From Haematococcus lacustris (lineage: Eukaryota > Chlorophyta > Chlorophyceae > Chlamydomonadales > Haematococcaceae), in assembly GCA_030144725.1 (NCBI GenBank), contig JASKMD010000018.1, positions 1,394,099 through 1,458,098 of the forward strand: a stretch of DNA of 64,000 nt. The letters are read 5' to 3'. Below the pieces are notes generated by a model that was not told where the DNA came from, ran no database searches, and was given only the letters and a program-made list of their open reading frames with translations. Position 1 is the first letter of the stretch; the number at the start of each line of letters is the position of its first letter. Below are positions 24,896 to 37,200 of this stretch, in pieces. Both the position numbers and the translations under genes were made by a program.

Positions 24896-26068
24896 ATGGT
24901 GCAAGCCTTGCGGGCAGCCTGCAGTACAAGCACGATGGCCCTCACGTCGCGGCGTCCTAACCCGTCGGACTGGGTGACTATTGAAAGCAACGGCGACTTC
25001 TATTGGCTCCATGACGATGATGAGAGCACTTTGATCAGTAAACAGTGCCACGAGTCCTCCCTCACGACTTGCGAGTGCCTAGTGATCAACATCGACTCAG
25101 AGTCCATCACCAGCCACCTATCTCCTCGCATCCTTGCGGCGCTTCGCGACCGTCGGCATCCACTGGCACTCCAGCTGCTCGTGACGACCCTGCTCGGGCC
25201 ACACACCATGAGGTACAGAGTGGAAGGGGTGATTGGACTCCTTGGCCGCTGTGAGGCTGTTCACAGCGTGGAGATCAAATTCCTCGACAAGCGGCCGGCC
25301 ATGGAGGAGAACCCAACCTATGAGCAGCTGCCAGTGGGGGCCTGGTTGGCGGAGAGGCTGATGGCCAACTTCCCCAAATGCCTCTCACTACGTCTCCAGG
25401 ATTTTCAATGCCAGTATGCACAGCTGGCGGAGCTCCTCAGCCACAGCCCCTTTCTGGGCAGCCTACAGAACCTCGACATCAAGGAGTTCCACATACAGGA
25501 TGGCAGTCTGGATGATGGTCACTATGAATGGGTGGAGGGTTATTTGGGGCTCACAGTCTTGTCCACGGTGTACCTGGGTCCCGTGCCCACTCCCTTACAG
25601 CCATTACTGCCTCACAGCAAACTCATGAAGCTCAGCCTGACAGAGACGCACATAACAGCCATCAGTTTGCTGCCCAAAACCATCCAGATCCTCGACATCA
25701 CTTACCTCCATGTGGGCCTGCCAGAGCCTGATCAGCTCGCCATGACAAGCGGGGTGGCAGACCTCAGCTCAGGGCGATTCAAGACGCTGGACATTGGATT
25801 TGTGGGCCTGGAAATCACCAGCCTTGAAGGAGGAGGACATGCTTCGTTGGCGGCTCTGAAGCCACTGGTGGGCCGGTTTAAGAGGGCGGAGGTGGAGCTT
25901 GGGGCGATAGGACCTAATGCCTACGATGTCATTCACAACATGGTGCCACTGTTGCGAGGGTGTGGTGGGGTCGTGTTCACAGGGTTAACAAAACCGCTGG
26001 ATAGCTGGTGCATGAATCGATTGAAAGGGAGCATGGCCCAAGGTGCTATTGTGGAGGTAAAGGGATGA
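24896..26068 (+). CDS. Cargo gene D: paralogue of gene C
   Basis: Intronless frame of 390 residues, a tandem duplicate of gene C. The N-termini share an ACSTSTM motif and the mid-region shares PTYEQLPVGAWLAERL. The central part contains LRR-like segments such as LMKLSLTETHITAISLLP and IQILDITYLHVGLPEP. Divergence is clear at protein level, yet both frames are intact, which suggests selection on both copies. The duplication also includes sequence just upstream of the start. Function unknown; a protein-interaction role would fit an LRR-like fold but is inference. Confidence 0.65.
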   Translation: MVQALRAACSTSTMALTSRRPNPSDWVTIESNGDFYWLHDDDESTLISKQCHESSLTTCECLVINIDSESITSHLSPRILAALRDRRHPLALQLLVTTLLGPHTMRYRVEGVIGLLGRCEAVHSVEIKFLDKRPAMEENPTYEQLPVGAWLAERLMANFPKCLSLRLQDFQCQYAQLAELLSHSPFLGSLQNLDIKEFHIQDGSLDDGHYEWVEGYLGLTVLSTVYLGPVPTPLQPLLPHSKLMKLSLTETHITAISLLPKTIQILDITYLHVGLPEPDQLAMTSGVADLSSGRFKTLDIGFVGLEITSLEGGGHASLAALKPLVGRFKRAEVELGAIGPNAYDVIHNMVPLLRGCGGVVFTGLTKPLDSWCMNRLKGSMAQGAIVEVKG

Positions 26069-26204
26069 CATGATAGCACCTTGTTTGCATTATGAGGAGC
26101 AAGGGACCGGGATGAGCATGTTGTGGAATGAACAAAACCTCGGCACAGCCTTCTTTAAGCCAAGCCTTGGATGCCAACACCAAATGAGTCACCTCGTCAC
26201 CTGT

Positions 26205-26320
26205 AGGGGTCTACAGTACTGTAGGGGTCTACAGTACTATAGGGGTTTACAGTACTGTAGGGTTGTACAGTACTGTAGGGGTCTACAGTACTGTAGGAGT
26301 CTACAGTACTGTAGGGGTCT
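26205..26320. repeat. Short internal palindrome array
   Basis: About seven copies of the CTACAGTACTGTAG motif lie between gene D and gene E, the same motif as the subterminal arrays. Confidence 0.85.
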
Positions 26321-26551
26321 CGAGGGAGGCTGATGGTTACAGCGTCTTAGCTTGCAGGAGGTTGGCTGGTATAGCGTCAACTTGGGTGACTTGTAAGACA
26401 CGCAATGGCTCACAGACCAAGTTGTTGAAATTGGTCAGAATTGGATATTTGTTCGTTACTGCTGTACAATCATGCAATCAGCACCAATTGTGTACGTTCA
26501 TCCTAGCCACGCAACGCTGTAACACATACGCGGCAAACAGCAGTCAATAGA

Positions 26552-29500
26552 ATGCACGCGATGATGTCGATTTTCGAAGATGCAGCCAGGTTCGCGGAGG
26601 TAATCGCATTGGGCGAGCTCATCATTGATGCCGCCATGTTACCCGAAAGCGAACTGGTGTACCGGGTGATGGCATGGGCGGTGCAGTCCCTGTACCCGCG
26701 CAGCCCAGACGTGGTGCGGACCCTGCACACTGCAACCATTGATACATACACTCGTGGAGAATAAGGCCGAGTCGGCGATTTTAGGTAAGGGGGACTGCAG
26801 ATAGCCCTTTCAAAGGCCGTCCCATCGCCATATGTTTCATGATTTTAATCGACGTGGTTGGGCTGTAATCGGCCTTTAGCTGAAGCGGTCAAACCTTGTG
26901 CAGGGTTTCGCCAAACCGTGCACAGGGTTTCAACTGGCTCAGCCCCTAGGTGGCCGTCAAGCCAGTTCCAGACCTTGTGCAGCGTTTCATAGACCATGTG
27001 CAGGGTTTCACAAACCGTGCACAGGGTTTTAAAGACCGTGCACAGGGTTTCATAGACCGTGCACAAGGTTTGGTGTGGCTCAGTTCCTAGGCGCTTTTAA
27101 CCGTGTGCACGGTTTCGCTGACCGTGTGCAGGGTTTCATAGACCGTGCACAGGGTTTCAAAGACCTAGTGCAGGGTTTCATAGACCGTGCACAGGGTTTG
27201 GTGTGGCTCAGTTCCTAGGCGTTTCTGACCGTGTGCACGGTTTCGCTGACCGTGTGCAGGGTTTCGCTGACCGTGTGCAGGGTTTCGCTAACCTTGCACA
27301 GGGTTTCAAAGACCTAGTGCAGGGTTTCATAGACCGTGCACAGGGTATCAAAGCATGAGTGTATAGTCAGCATTGGCTTACAGCCTACATGCCTGCTGAC
27401 ATCTGCTGCCACATGTGGCCTCCTACATCAATGTAACATCACACGGCATCACCATTAGAGTCATGCCTATCACACAAACTGACTCATGGCTAACAACACA
27501 CTGAAACTGGTGCTGCCAGGCATGCACCACATGACACAAGCCACTAGACTCAGGGCTGCACACGCCATGCACCTCATAGCAACCTCATGCACCTCATAGC
27601 ATCTCATAGCAACTGACACACTGCTACACACGCCATGCATTGCTCGTCTCATACCAGTTGACTAATGGCTACTCAAACTATATACTCATGACGAACAGCA
27701 GCAAACACATGGCTAACGAAGCCATGCACCTCATGACACATGGCAGCTGACTCAGGGCTACACATGCCTTGCCACACCTGCCACATGGCAGCTGTCTCAT
27801 TGCTTGGGATAAGGGAAGGGCTGCAGCTGCCTCTTGGCTGATCATGCTTTGCACCACCTGCCCCATAGCAGCTGGCTCCTTGTTGCTCTCTTAAGGCTCC
27901 TTGTTGCTCATGCCTTGCCACACCTGCCACATGGCAGCTGGCTCATGGCTACACACGTCATGTACCACCTCATGGCTGCCACTCCTAGCTGCCGCTCCAG
28001 GCTGCTGCTCCGGGCTGCTGCCCTGGGCTGCTGGCCTGGGAGGTGGTGGTGGAAGTCGGGTAAGGTGAGGGTAAGGTAGGGGAGGGGCTGCAGCGTAGCG
28101 CAGGAGGGGGGAAGCGGAGCGACACGGGTGAGTCTGTGGGTGAGGGGAAGGACAAGGGAAGGGTGTGACCATTAGACCTGCAGCAAACAAGGGGCATGCT
28201 AGCCATCAGGCTCGGTGCCAAGAGCCACAAATCTGCTTCATGCTGGCCACTCACCGTTTGCTGGGGTGGGGTGGGGTGGGGTGGGGTGGGGTGGGGTGGG
28301 GTGGGGTGGGGTGGGGTGGGGTGGGGTGGGGTGGGGTGGGGTGGGGTGGGGTGGGGTGGGGTGGGGTGGGGTGGGGTGGGGTGGGGTGGGGTGGGGTGGG
28401 GTGGGGTGGGGTGGGGTGGGGTGGGATAGGGGAGGGGTGGGGTGGGCAAGGGGTGGGCGTGTGACCGTCACACCTGCAAGCAACAAGGGGCGTGCTCACG
28501 GTAAGGCTGCGCAATGGGGGCCACTGATGTGCAAGGGGCTGGCCACTCACTGTTATCTCCATGTGCCATTGCTGACTCCTTGCTGCCTCCTTGTTGGCTG
28601 CTGCTCCTCCCTCCTGGCTGTGCCTCCTGGCTGTGGAGGGCATGGGCCTCTTGGCCTTGGCCAACCACTTGCCTTGCCCATGCCTCCTGGCTGCCACTCC
28701 TGGCTGCCGCTCCTAGCTGCTGCTCCTGGCTGCCGCTCCTGGCTGCTCCTCTTGGCTGCTCCTCTTGGTTGCGCCTCCTGGGGAGTGGTGGGTCTGGCAG
28801 GTGGTGCCACCAAGGGTGAGGGTGAGGGTGTGCACTCCAAGCCTGGGTAAGGGTGAGGGAGAGGAGGAGGAGGGGGGTGTGAGGGAAGGAGGTGAGGGGG
28901 AGGAGGTGAGGGGGAGGAGGGAGAAGAGGCATGTTGCTCCTTGCTGCCGCTCTGGCTGCTGAGCTGACCATCACACCTGCAGTAAACATGGGGCGTGCTA
29001 GCGGTTAGGCTGGGTACAAGGGGTCACTTATGTGCGTGGGGCTAGCCACTCACTGCTTGCTCCATGCGGTCCCTTGATCATTCCTTATGGGGAGGGAAGA
29101 GGGAGGAGGAGGGAAGAGGGAAGAGGGAGGAGGGAGGAGGGTACGCTTTTGCTCTTGTCTGCCGCCCTGGATGCCGCTACTTGTTGCCGTTGTGGTTGCT
29201 CTTTCTGGCTGATGGAAGGTGCCACTGCGCCTTGGCACCGAACCTGCTCAAGCACATGACACATGCCACGCTCCAACCCCGCGGTCGCACCTCAGAGTCG
29301 CATCTATGCATCGCACCTTTGCAAGCTACCTTTGTGCCGTTCGCCCTCAACTCTGTGCTTGATCACAAGTACCCTATTCCTTTCGCTGATCGCTAATGGC
29401 TGCGAAACCGAGCTGCATGCTGGCCTCTTGGCTGACGACTGATGGCTGCGAAGGCTAGCTGGACCGCATTTCATGGCCGGCTGCGAGGCTGCGCATTTGG

Positions 29501-32500
29501 GCGCTGTCGATGTCGCCGCTGCTGAGTTTGGGATGGACGTGTCGCGTGTTGCGTGTTGCTGCATTACTGTGGGCTTTGCGAGGTCGACATGGTTTCCTCT
29601 CATGGCGCCTCGCGACCTCAAGTCACATGCACCCTGCAAGTCACATGCACAAAGCGGGGTTGGCGAAACCCTGCACAGCGTCTTTGAATGACTTAGGAGA
29701 AATCAACACAAGGAACGAAACCCCGCACTGGGTTAGCGAAACCCTGCACGACGTCTGTGTTGACTTAGGCGAAATCAATGCTTTGATCGAGACCCTGCAC
29801 AAGGCCAGCGAAACCCTGCACTAGGTTAACGAAACCCTGCACAAGGTCTGAGTTGACTTAGAAAAAATCAATGCTTTGAGCGAGACCCTGCACAAGGTCA
29901 ACGAAACCCTGCACTAGGTTAGCGAAACCCTGCACAAGGTCAGGGTTGACTTAGAAAAAATCAATGCTTGGATCGAAACCCTGCACAAGGTCGGCAAAAC
30001 CCTGCACACGGTCTTGAAACCCTGCACAAGGTTTGCGAAACCCTGCACAAGGTCAAGTGAAACCCTGCACAAGGTTTCAAAGGCTAATTGTGCCTCAAAG
30101 AGAGAATAAACCGTGTGCAGGGTTTCAGTAAACTGGCCCCCATTTCTTACTGGCTTTGACTTTGCACATGCTACCTAGTAGGTTGTGCTTCTATTCTGAC
30201 GTCTGACAACTCCTCATACTCAGAAATATTAAAAAGTCACTTCAGTCAGTTAGCACCATCTCCCTTAGCCAAATTCGGGGTGAGGGCCCAGCTCATGGTC
30301 CAGCAGCTTCGCAATGACCAAGAATTTCACTTTGGCCCAAGGGAGTCTTCTCCTCCACTAGGTCACAGCAGCCTACATGCCAAGTCTCAGACCTCAACTC
30401 GCAAGTTTGCCGAGCCAGCCAGCCCTTATTTGCCAGGAGTGATATTGACATGACATGCATTGACAGCATCGGCAATATGTACTACAGGAGCCTGGGCCAT
30501 ACCTCAGCCCAGGGGTGCCAGACTGGCTCAAGGACGTGGTGAATGGCATGGCCATCGGCTGCATGGCCCTTTTCCACGTCTCGGCTTACCTTCCAACGCA
30601 GGAGGAGCTGACAGCCTTGCAGGACAGGTGTGACTCATGCACCATGTGACATACACAGCGCACCATGCACAGGGCGCATCACGCACCATGCACCTGCTGG
30701 GCCTGCAGGATTGCCAGAAACATCAACAGCGACAACACCGACAGCTCAGCCACAGCTGGGAAACAGATGGAGACCGCCCGCATGCGTTACAAAGACATGG
30801 AAAAGCGCCTGCGGGGCACGTACACGGATGAGGTACCACCGATGTTACAGCCCTTCCGCACCCTGGCTGAATGGTACTGGGCCTGGCGCAGTGAGTAACA
30901 CGTCTTGCGTATTGGTTGAGCAGACAGCATGTTTGATGTTGCATGTTGTATGTCGCATGCTGTTAGAAGCATGCCTTCAGCCTACCTAATGCTCAGAGTG
31001 TTGTGTGATGCATCAGGCGACAAGAAGAACGTGGACGTTGGCGAGAAGCAACTAGCAAATGTACATCAAGGGTTGATGAACTTGGTGCACCCCTTCCATG
31101 ACGTGGGAAACTCCCAAGTAAGGTCATGAACGACATGCATGTGCGAATGGGCTGTAAGAGCGTCATGCATGTCAGCAGTACTTGATGTCCACCTTGCCAT
31201 GAATGTCGCCTGGTGCATACAGGCGACCTATGCCCGCATTGTCAAGAGTAGAGCAATCAAGCCGGGCTACCACAGCCCAACCACCGCCAGCCCTCGCCTG
31301 CAGGATACCCAGCTGCAGCATTCCCAGCCAGCTTCGGCCTTGGTGAGGGCATAGCAATTGTTTGTGTGGCATTGGTACCTCTACTCCATCATATGGTGAT
31401 GCTAGGCTTAGGCAGCTGTTGTGCGATGTGCCATGTGCAGGCATCAGGCACCCAATCACTGCCAGCGCATGAGGCTGAGGCCCAACCCATGCAGGTTGAA
31501 GTAGCCCAGGGTAGGGTGGTAAGCACATCTGCATCCCGATGCAACACCTACATCATGTGTGCCATGCAGGCATATCGCAACAGGCCAGTCTTGGGTGACC
31601 TATGTACCGCCTACAACATGGGTAGGAAGCGTGCGTTGCGTGACGTGCTAGAGCTCCTGGGCTTGTACGCCTTCAACGTGTTGGGGGACGGCAACTGCGC
31701 ATACCGAGCCGCGGCAATGATTGCTGGTTTATGCAGTATCACAGTGAGTGTCATGGCCAGGGTAATGGGGCTCGTCACATCAGAGCGTACTGCCCTGACG
31801 GTGTCATACCCACACACAGCGCACTGCCCTGAATGCCATACCCAGTCACATGACATCACATGGCTGTAGGCTGATGTGTATGCAAGAAAGCAAAGTGCAT
31901 GTAGTGTATACATGTGGTACTGATGCTTTTATGTGCAGGGGCACAAAGACCTACGCCAGGCCTGCTTTGATGTTGGCATGAATATGGTCAAGCATTTCGG
32001 GAACCAGGCTGCCCCCCGGAGCAGCACCCTAGCGATGATGCTGGCCAATGCAGACACTGACAGATACGAGGTGGACCCTGTGACTGGACAGTCAACAATT
32101 GTCAGCATCACGCTGGAAGAGCACCTGCAGACAGACATCCAGCAACCCAGGGCATGGAGTGGCTTCACCTCCATGGTGCTCATGTCCGCAGTCCTTGGAG
32201 TCGAACTGCAGGTTCTAGACGAGGGCAATGGGCAGTGGTATGTTACTCCCGTGGATGCCCGAGGCTTGCTCACCCGTGAGGAGAGCAAAGCTGTCATGCC
32301 AGCAAACTTCCCATGCATGGACGAAGGTGAGACTTGTTACTTGGTGCGAGTTGATGACAACCATTTCCTGGCTTTAGGGCGTCAGGACGGCAGGCGATTG
32401 GCCACCAATGAGGTGGACCTCAAGGACATCGCTGTCCAGGTGAGCAGGACTAATGGCGGCGAAGATGAGATGACATGGTAGGACACGTTGTAGGTGGGCT

Positions 32501-34249
32501 GATTATCTATGCAGGTCAACAACCGCCAGAAACAGATGGCAAACCAAACAAAGGCAGCATTGGCCCAGGCTGTGGAAGTGGGCTTGCGTCTGGGCCTGAG
32601 CGGTGAGCCATGCACTTTGTACTGTTGGCGACCACGTGCACATGCGATGCTTGCTGAAAGGTATCCACCGTGCAAATTGCAGGCGCAGCAACAGCGACCA
32701 GAGCAGCACCAGGTGCAGCAGCACCGACAAGACCAGCAGCCCCAGCACCAGCAGCAGCAGCTCCAGCAGCAGCAGCACCAGCAGCAAAGGCAATGGTAGC
32801 TGGTGACGAGGGTAACAGTGATTCAGAGTGGACGCATGTGATCAAACGTCGTCCCGGAGGGTCACGGGCCGCTCTGGCCCCACCTCCAGTGTCCTCAAAG
32901 CCAGCAGCAGCAGCAGGAGCAGATACTGCCGGTGCAGGAGCGACAGCAGGAGCAGCAGCAGGAGCAGCAACATCAGCAGCAGCAGCAGCAGCAAGTGGAG
33001 CAGGCAGCCCTGGGAGTGCGGGAGGCAGCAAGGGCAGTGGTCCCCCGAGCAACAGCCAGGGGTCATGCCTTGACCTGTCACCCCCAGCTCGCATAGGGAA
33101 GCGACCTTCACAGCCCAAGCCTGGCCAGGGCCGGCCAGCCCTCCCCATGGGCCCAACCCCCCCCATGCACCCAGGGGCAGGAGCGGCAGCAGGAGCAGCA
33201 GGTGGAGGTGGAGGTAGCCCAGCAAGTGTGGGTGGCAGCAGGAGTGGTGGTACCCCGAGCAGCAGCCTCCCCATGGGCCCAACCACCACCATGCACCCGG
33301 GGGCAGGAGCAGCAGCAGGAACAGCAGCAGCAGCAGGGTCAGGAGCAGCAGCTGCAACAGCAGGCGCAAGGGCAGCGCCATGGTCAAAAGCAGCAGCGGG
33401 GTCTGGAGCAGCTGCAGGATCAGCAGGAGTAAGAGTAGCAACAGTACCAGCAGCAGCAACAGACCTGTGCCCGCCCCCCCCGGCTCGTATAGGGAAGCGG
33501 CCTTCACAGGCCCCAACCAGCCAGAGCCGCCCAGCCCCCCACATGCGCCTAGCAGCAGCAGGAGCAGAAGCAGGGGCAGCAGCAAAGGCAGGAGCAGCAG
33601 CAGGAAACGCAGCAGCAGCAGCAGCAGGTGGTGCAGGTAGCCCTGCAAGTGTAGGAGGTAGCAAGGGTGGTGTTTCCCCGAGCAACAGCCAGGGGTCAGA
33701 CAGCTCACTGCCCCCTTCACCTCGTCCAGGGAGGCGTCCTCCACAGCCCAAGCCCAACCAGGGCCGACCAGCCCCCCCTATGATCACAACCCCCCCCATG
33801 CACCCGGGGGGAGGTGCGACAGCAGGGGCAGGGGTAGGGCCAGGGTCAGGGGCAGGGGCAGGGGAAGGGCCTGCAGCAGCAGAAGTAGCAAGAGCAGCAG
33901 CAACAGCAGCAGCGTCAACAGATCTGTGCCAGCCCCCCCCGCCTCGTATAGGCAATCGGCCTTCACAGGCCCGGCCCAGCCAGGGCCGCCCAGACCCCCA
34001 CATGCGCCTAGCAGCAGCAGCAGATGCAGGAGCAGCAGCAAGGGCAGGAGCAGCAGCAGGAGCAGGAGGAGCAGCAGCAGCAACAGCAGGTGGTGCAGGT
34101 AGCCCTACAAATGCAGGTGGCAGCAGGGGTGGTGGAACCCCGAGCAGCACCCAAGGCTCAGGCCTGAACCCGCCCGCCCCACCTCGGCTAGGGAAGCGGG
34201 CTTCACAGGCCCAGCCCAACCAAGGCCGCCCCGCCCCACCCATGCGCAT

Positions 34250-34282
<33 letters not shown>

Positions 34283-37200
34283 CGCAGCTGGTAGGTATTG
34301 AGGCCTCACATCACCCGGATCACATCACCCGGATACACGGTGTCCGAAAAATGCAATTAGCACGTGACATCCTAATGCATGTATTGAGATATGGGTCATA
34401 CCTGTAGATTTGCTTTGTTTCTGCCTTGCAGAATGCGCACAACCGTACACTGCTGGAGCTGTCACCCATGTTACATCTAAAGAAGCTGAGGTAAGGCCAT
34501 ATGGGTCGGCGCTAGTCACCTATGTCCACACATGATCTTGACATAATTTGGTTGATAACCTAATACCTAAAGCCTATACCCTAATAGACAAATACTCTAA
34601 ACATCAATGCAGGCGCAGCCTGGAGGTCTTGCAGCACCCCACCCATCTCCAAGTGACGCTACCGGACCAGACAAGCATCAGCAGCAACCAGCACGTCAAC
34701 TCAATAACATTCTCAATGTAAGTTTACCATGCATGAATTGATGAAGCTAAGCTCAATGAAAACGACAGCACCTTACCCCTTACCAAGATAAGTAACTTCA
34801 TTTCCTCCGTGCCATGTGCCATTGTGAAGGCCTCATTGGCTGCGTTGCCACCCGGTGGAGGCATGTTCTGGCAGCAAGGACCTGATGGGAACAATCGACC
34901 CAAAACCCTTGACATAAATGTGCTGAGGACGGCCTTTGGGCGCATGAAGGTATGGGCTAATACGTACAATCACAGCATGGGGGTACAACCTGAGTGTAGA
35001 CTTCTTATTTATTTGCCAATGTAGTCCTTCTTCAACCGCCGGGACAGACGTGATGGCCATTGTCTAGCCCCAGACGTCGGCCATGAGGTGATGAAAGGAT
35101 CGGTATATCCCGATGGTGTATTCAAACGCCGCCTAACGAAGTACGAGGTGTTTTTCTTACCCATGGGGGGCCGCCTGATCGCTGTGTACCCGAGGCATGA
35201 CATATTCGTGATCTTCTGCCCCAGGGGAGAGGTAAATGACTTCCAATCCTGTCACCAATCTAAGGTATACGGTCAGTACATGAATCAACACACAAATTAT
35301 CTTGGATGAGATGCCGCAGGGTCTTACAACAGAGGAGGAGTCTAACCTGGTAAAGTTTTTGAATGTGAACGTCAAACAAACAGAATGGAAGGTCATTGAT
35401 GGGACGTGCCCACAGCAAACGGATGACTGGAGTGATGAGCTGCGGTTGTTAATCCACACGGAATACTTATGGCGCCGAAGCTTCAGGTGAACAACTAGGA
35501 CGACATGCCTTCAACGCTGTCTGCATGCTATCAAACGTCATTAGGGTTAGTCTAATCTAGCATGCAAAAAAAAGACCACAGACACCATGATGCACGTAGG
35601 CGTAACAGTGTGCAAACCGGCATTCGTTATGATGCCAAGCGGATGTTAGCTCGGCAGCGATTACTGCAATGTACCCTGGAGACTGAGGGAGAGTGGTGCT
35701 CTTTGGTACGTTCCTCAACCCTAGTAAATTAGATGTATGGGTTGCATTACCACATGTGATATGATAAGACTAACCGCTCTTGTGTTACCATGCAGATCGA
35801 TGTGCACCCCAAGTGGAAGAACAGGGCACCGAGTGACATGGCTGACCCATTGTCGGTAAGTTATCCACACCCAATGCATGGTAAGGCAGAAGGTGTTCAG
35901 GCAGGTGGACCACATGGCACATGGCGATTGTCCGCGCTGCAGGAGAGTGAGGTTCCATCACCAGTGCCATCTCCGCCCATGTCCATCGTGTCACCTGAGT
36001 CTCCTCCCTCACCGTCACCACCACCATTCCACGACCCTGGGCACACCCCCCCACTATCCTCTGGGCTGGACAATGATACTGAATCTCAGCCATCACCGGG
36101 GCCCCTTCCCCTTCCCAGCGGTGAGCCCCGAACCCTAGGCCATATATAGAAATGGAGTTCACCATGCATTGTCAAATGGTTACTTCACAACATAAGCATC
36201 TGTGGTCAATTAATGACGGGAAATGAGGGGAAATATGAACCGAGGTAGAAGCATGTGAGATTGGGTTATCACAGATTTGCACAGATCGGACCATCATGCT
36301 TCTTTGTACATGACACCACAGGTCACCAAGCTGTACTGTCTGAGTCAACAAGCGCGGGGCGCTCGATGTCTTTCCCTTCTCTCCCCATCCCAGCCGCTAC
36401 CCCCCATCCCCTCATCAAGCCATTCAGCGCACCTCCAGCCCATTCCCCAGCGCCGGCAACAGACACAGCAATAGCATCAGCCCCTGAGCCAGCCCCTGCC
36501 CCTGCCCCTGCCCCTGCCCCTGCCCCTGCCCCTGCCCCAGCAGCCCCTGCCCCTGCCCCAGAAGCCCTTGCCCCAGCAGCCCCTACCCCAGCAACCCCTG
36601 CCCCAGCAGCCCCTGCCCTTGGCCCAGCAGCCCCTACCCCAGCAACCCCTGCCCCTGCCCCTGGCCCTGCTCCTGGCCCTGCCCCTGGCCAGGCCCCAGG
36701 CCATGACCCTGCCCCTGCCCCTGCCCCTGCCCCTGCCCCTGCCCCTGCCCCAGCAGCCCCTGGCCCTGCCCCTGCCCCTGCCCCTGCCCCTGCCCCTGCC
36801 CCTGCCCCTGCCCCTGCCCCAGCAGCCCCTGCCCCTGCCCCAGCAGCCCCTGCCCCAGCAGCCCCTGCCCCAGCAGCACCTACCCCGGCAGCCCCTATCC
36901 CTGCCACAGCGGCCCCTGCCCCAGCAGCACCGGCCCCAGCAGCCCCTGCCCTTGGCCCAGCAGCCCCTACCCCAGCAACCCCTGCCACTGCCCCAGCAGC
37001 CCCTGCCCCACCAGCCCCTGCTCCCGCAGCCCCTGCCACTGCCCCTGCCCCTACACCAGCAGCCCCTGTCCCTGCCCCAGCGGCCCCTGCCCCAGCAGCA
37101 CCTGCCCCAGCAGCACCGGACCCAGCAGCCTCTGCATCAGCAGCCCCTGCCCCAGAAGCCCCTGCCCCTGCCCCAGCAGCCCCTACCCCAGCAGCCCCTG

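Noticed and set aside
15526..30441. LTR retrotransposon with 3.7-kb direct repeats as LTRs
   Set aside because: Each copy has its own terminal inverted repeats, inverted subterminal repeats and different target duplications, and the sequence between them has no gag or pol.
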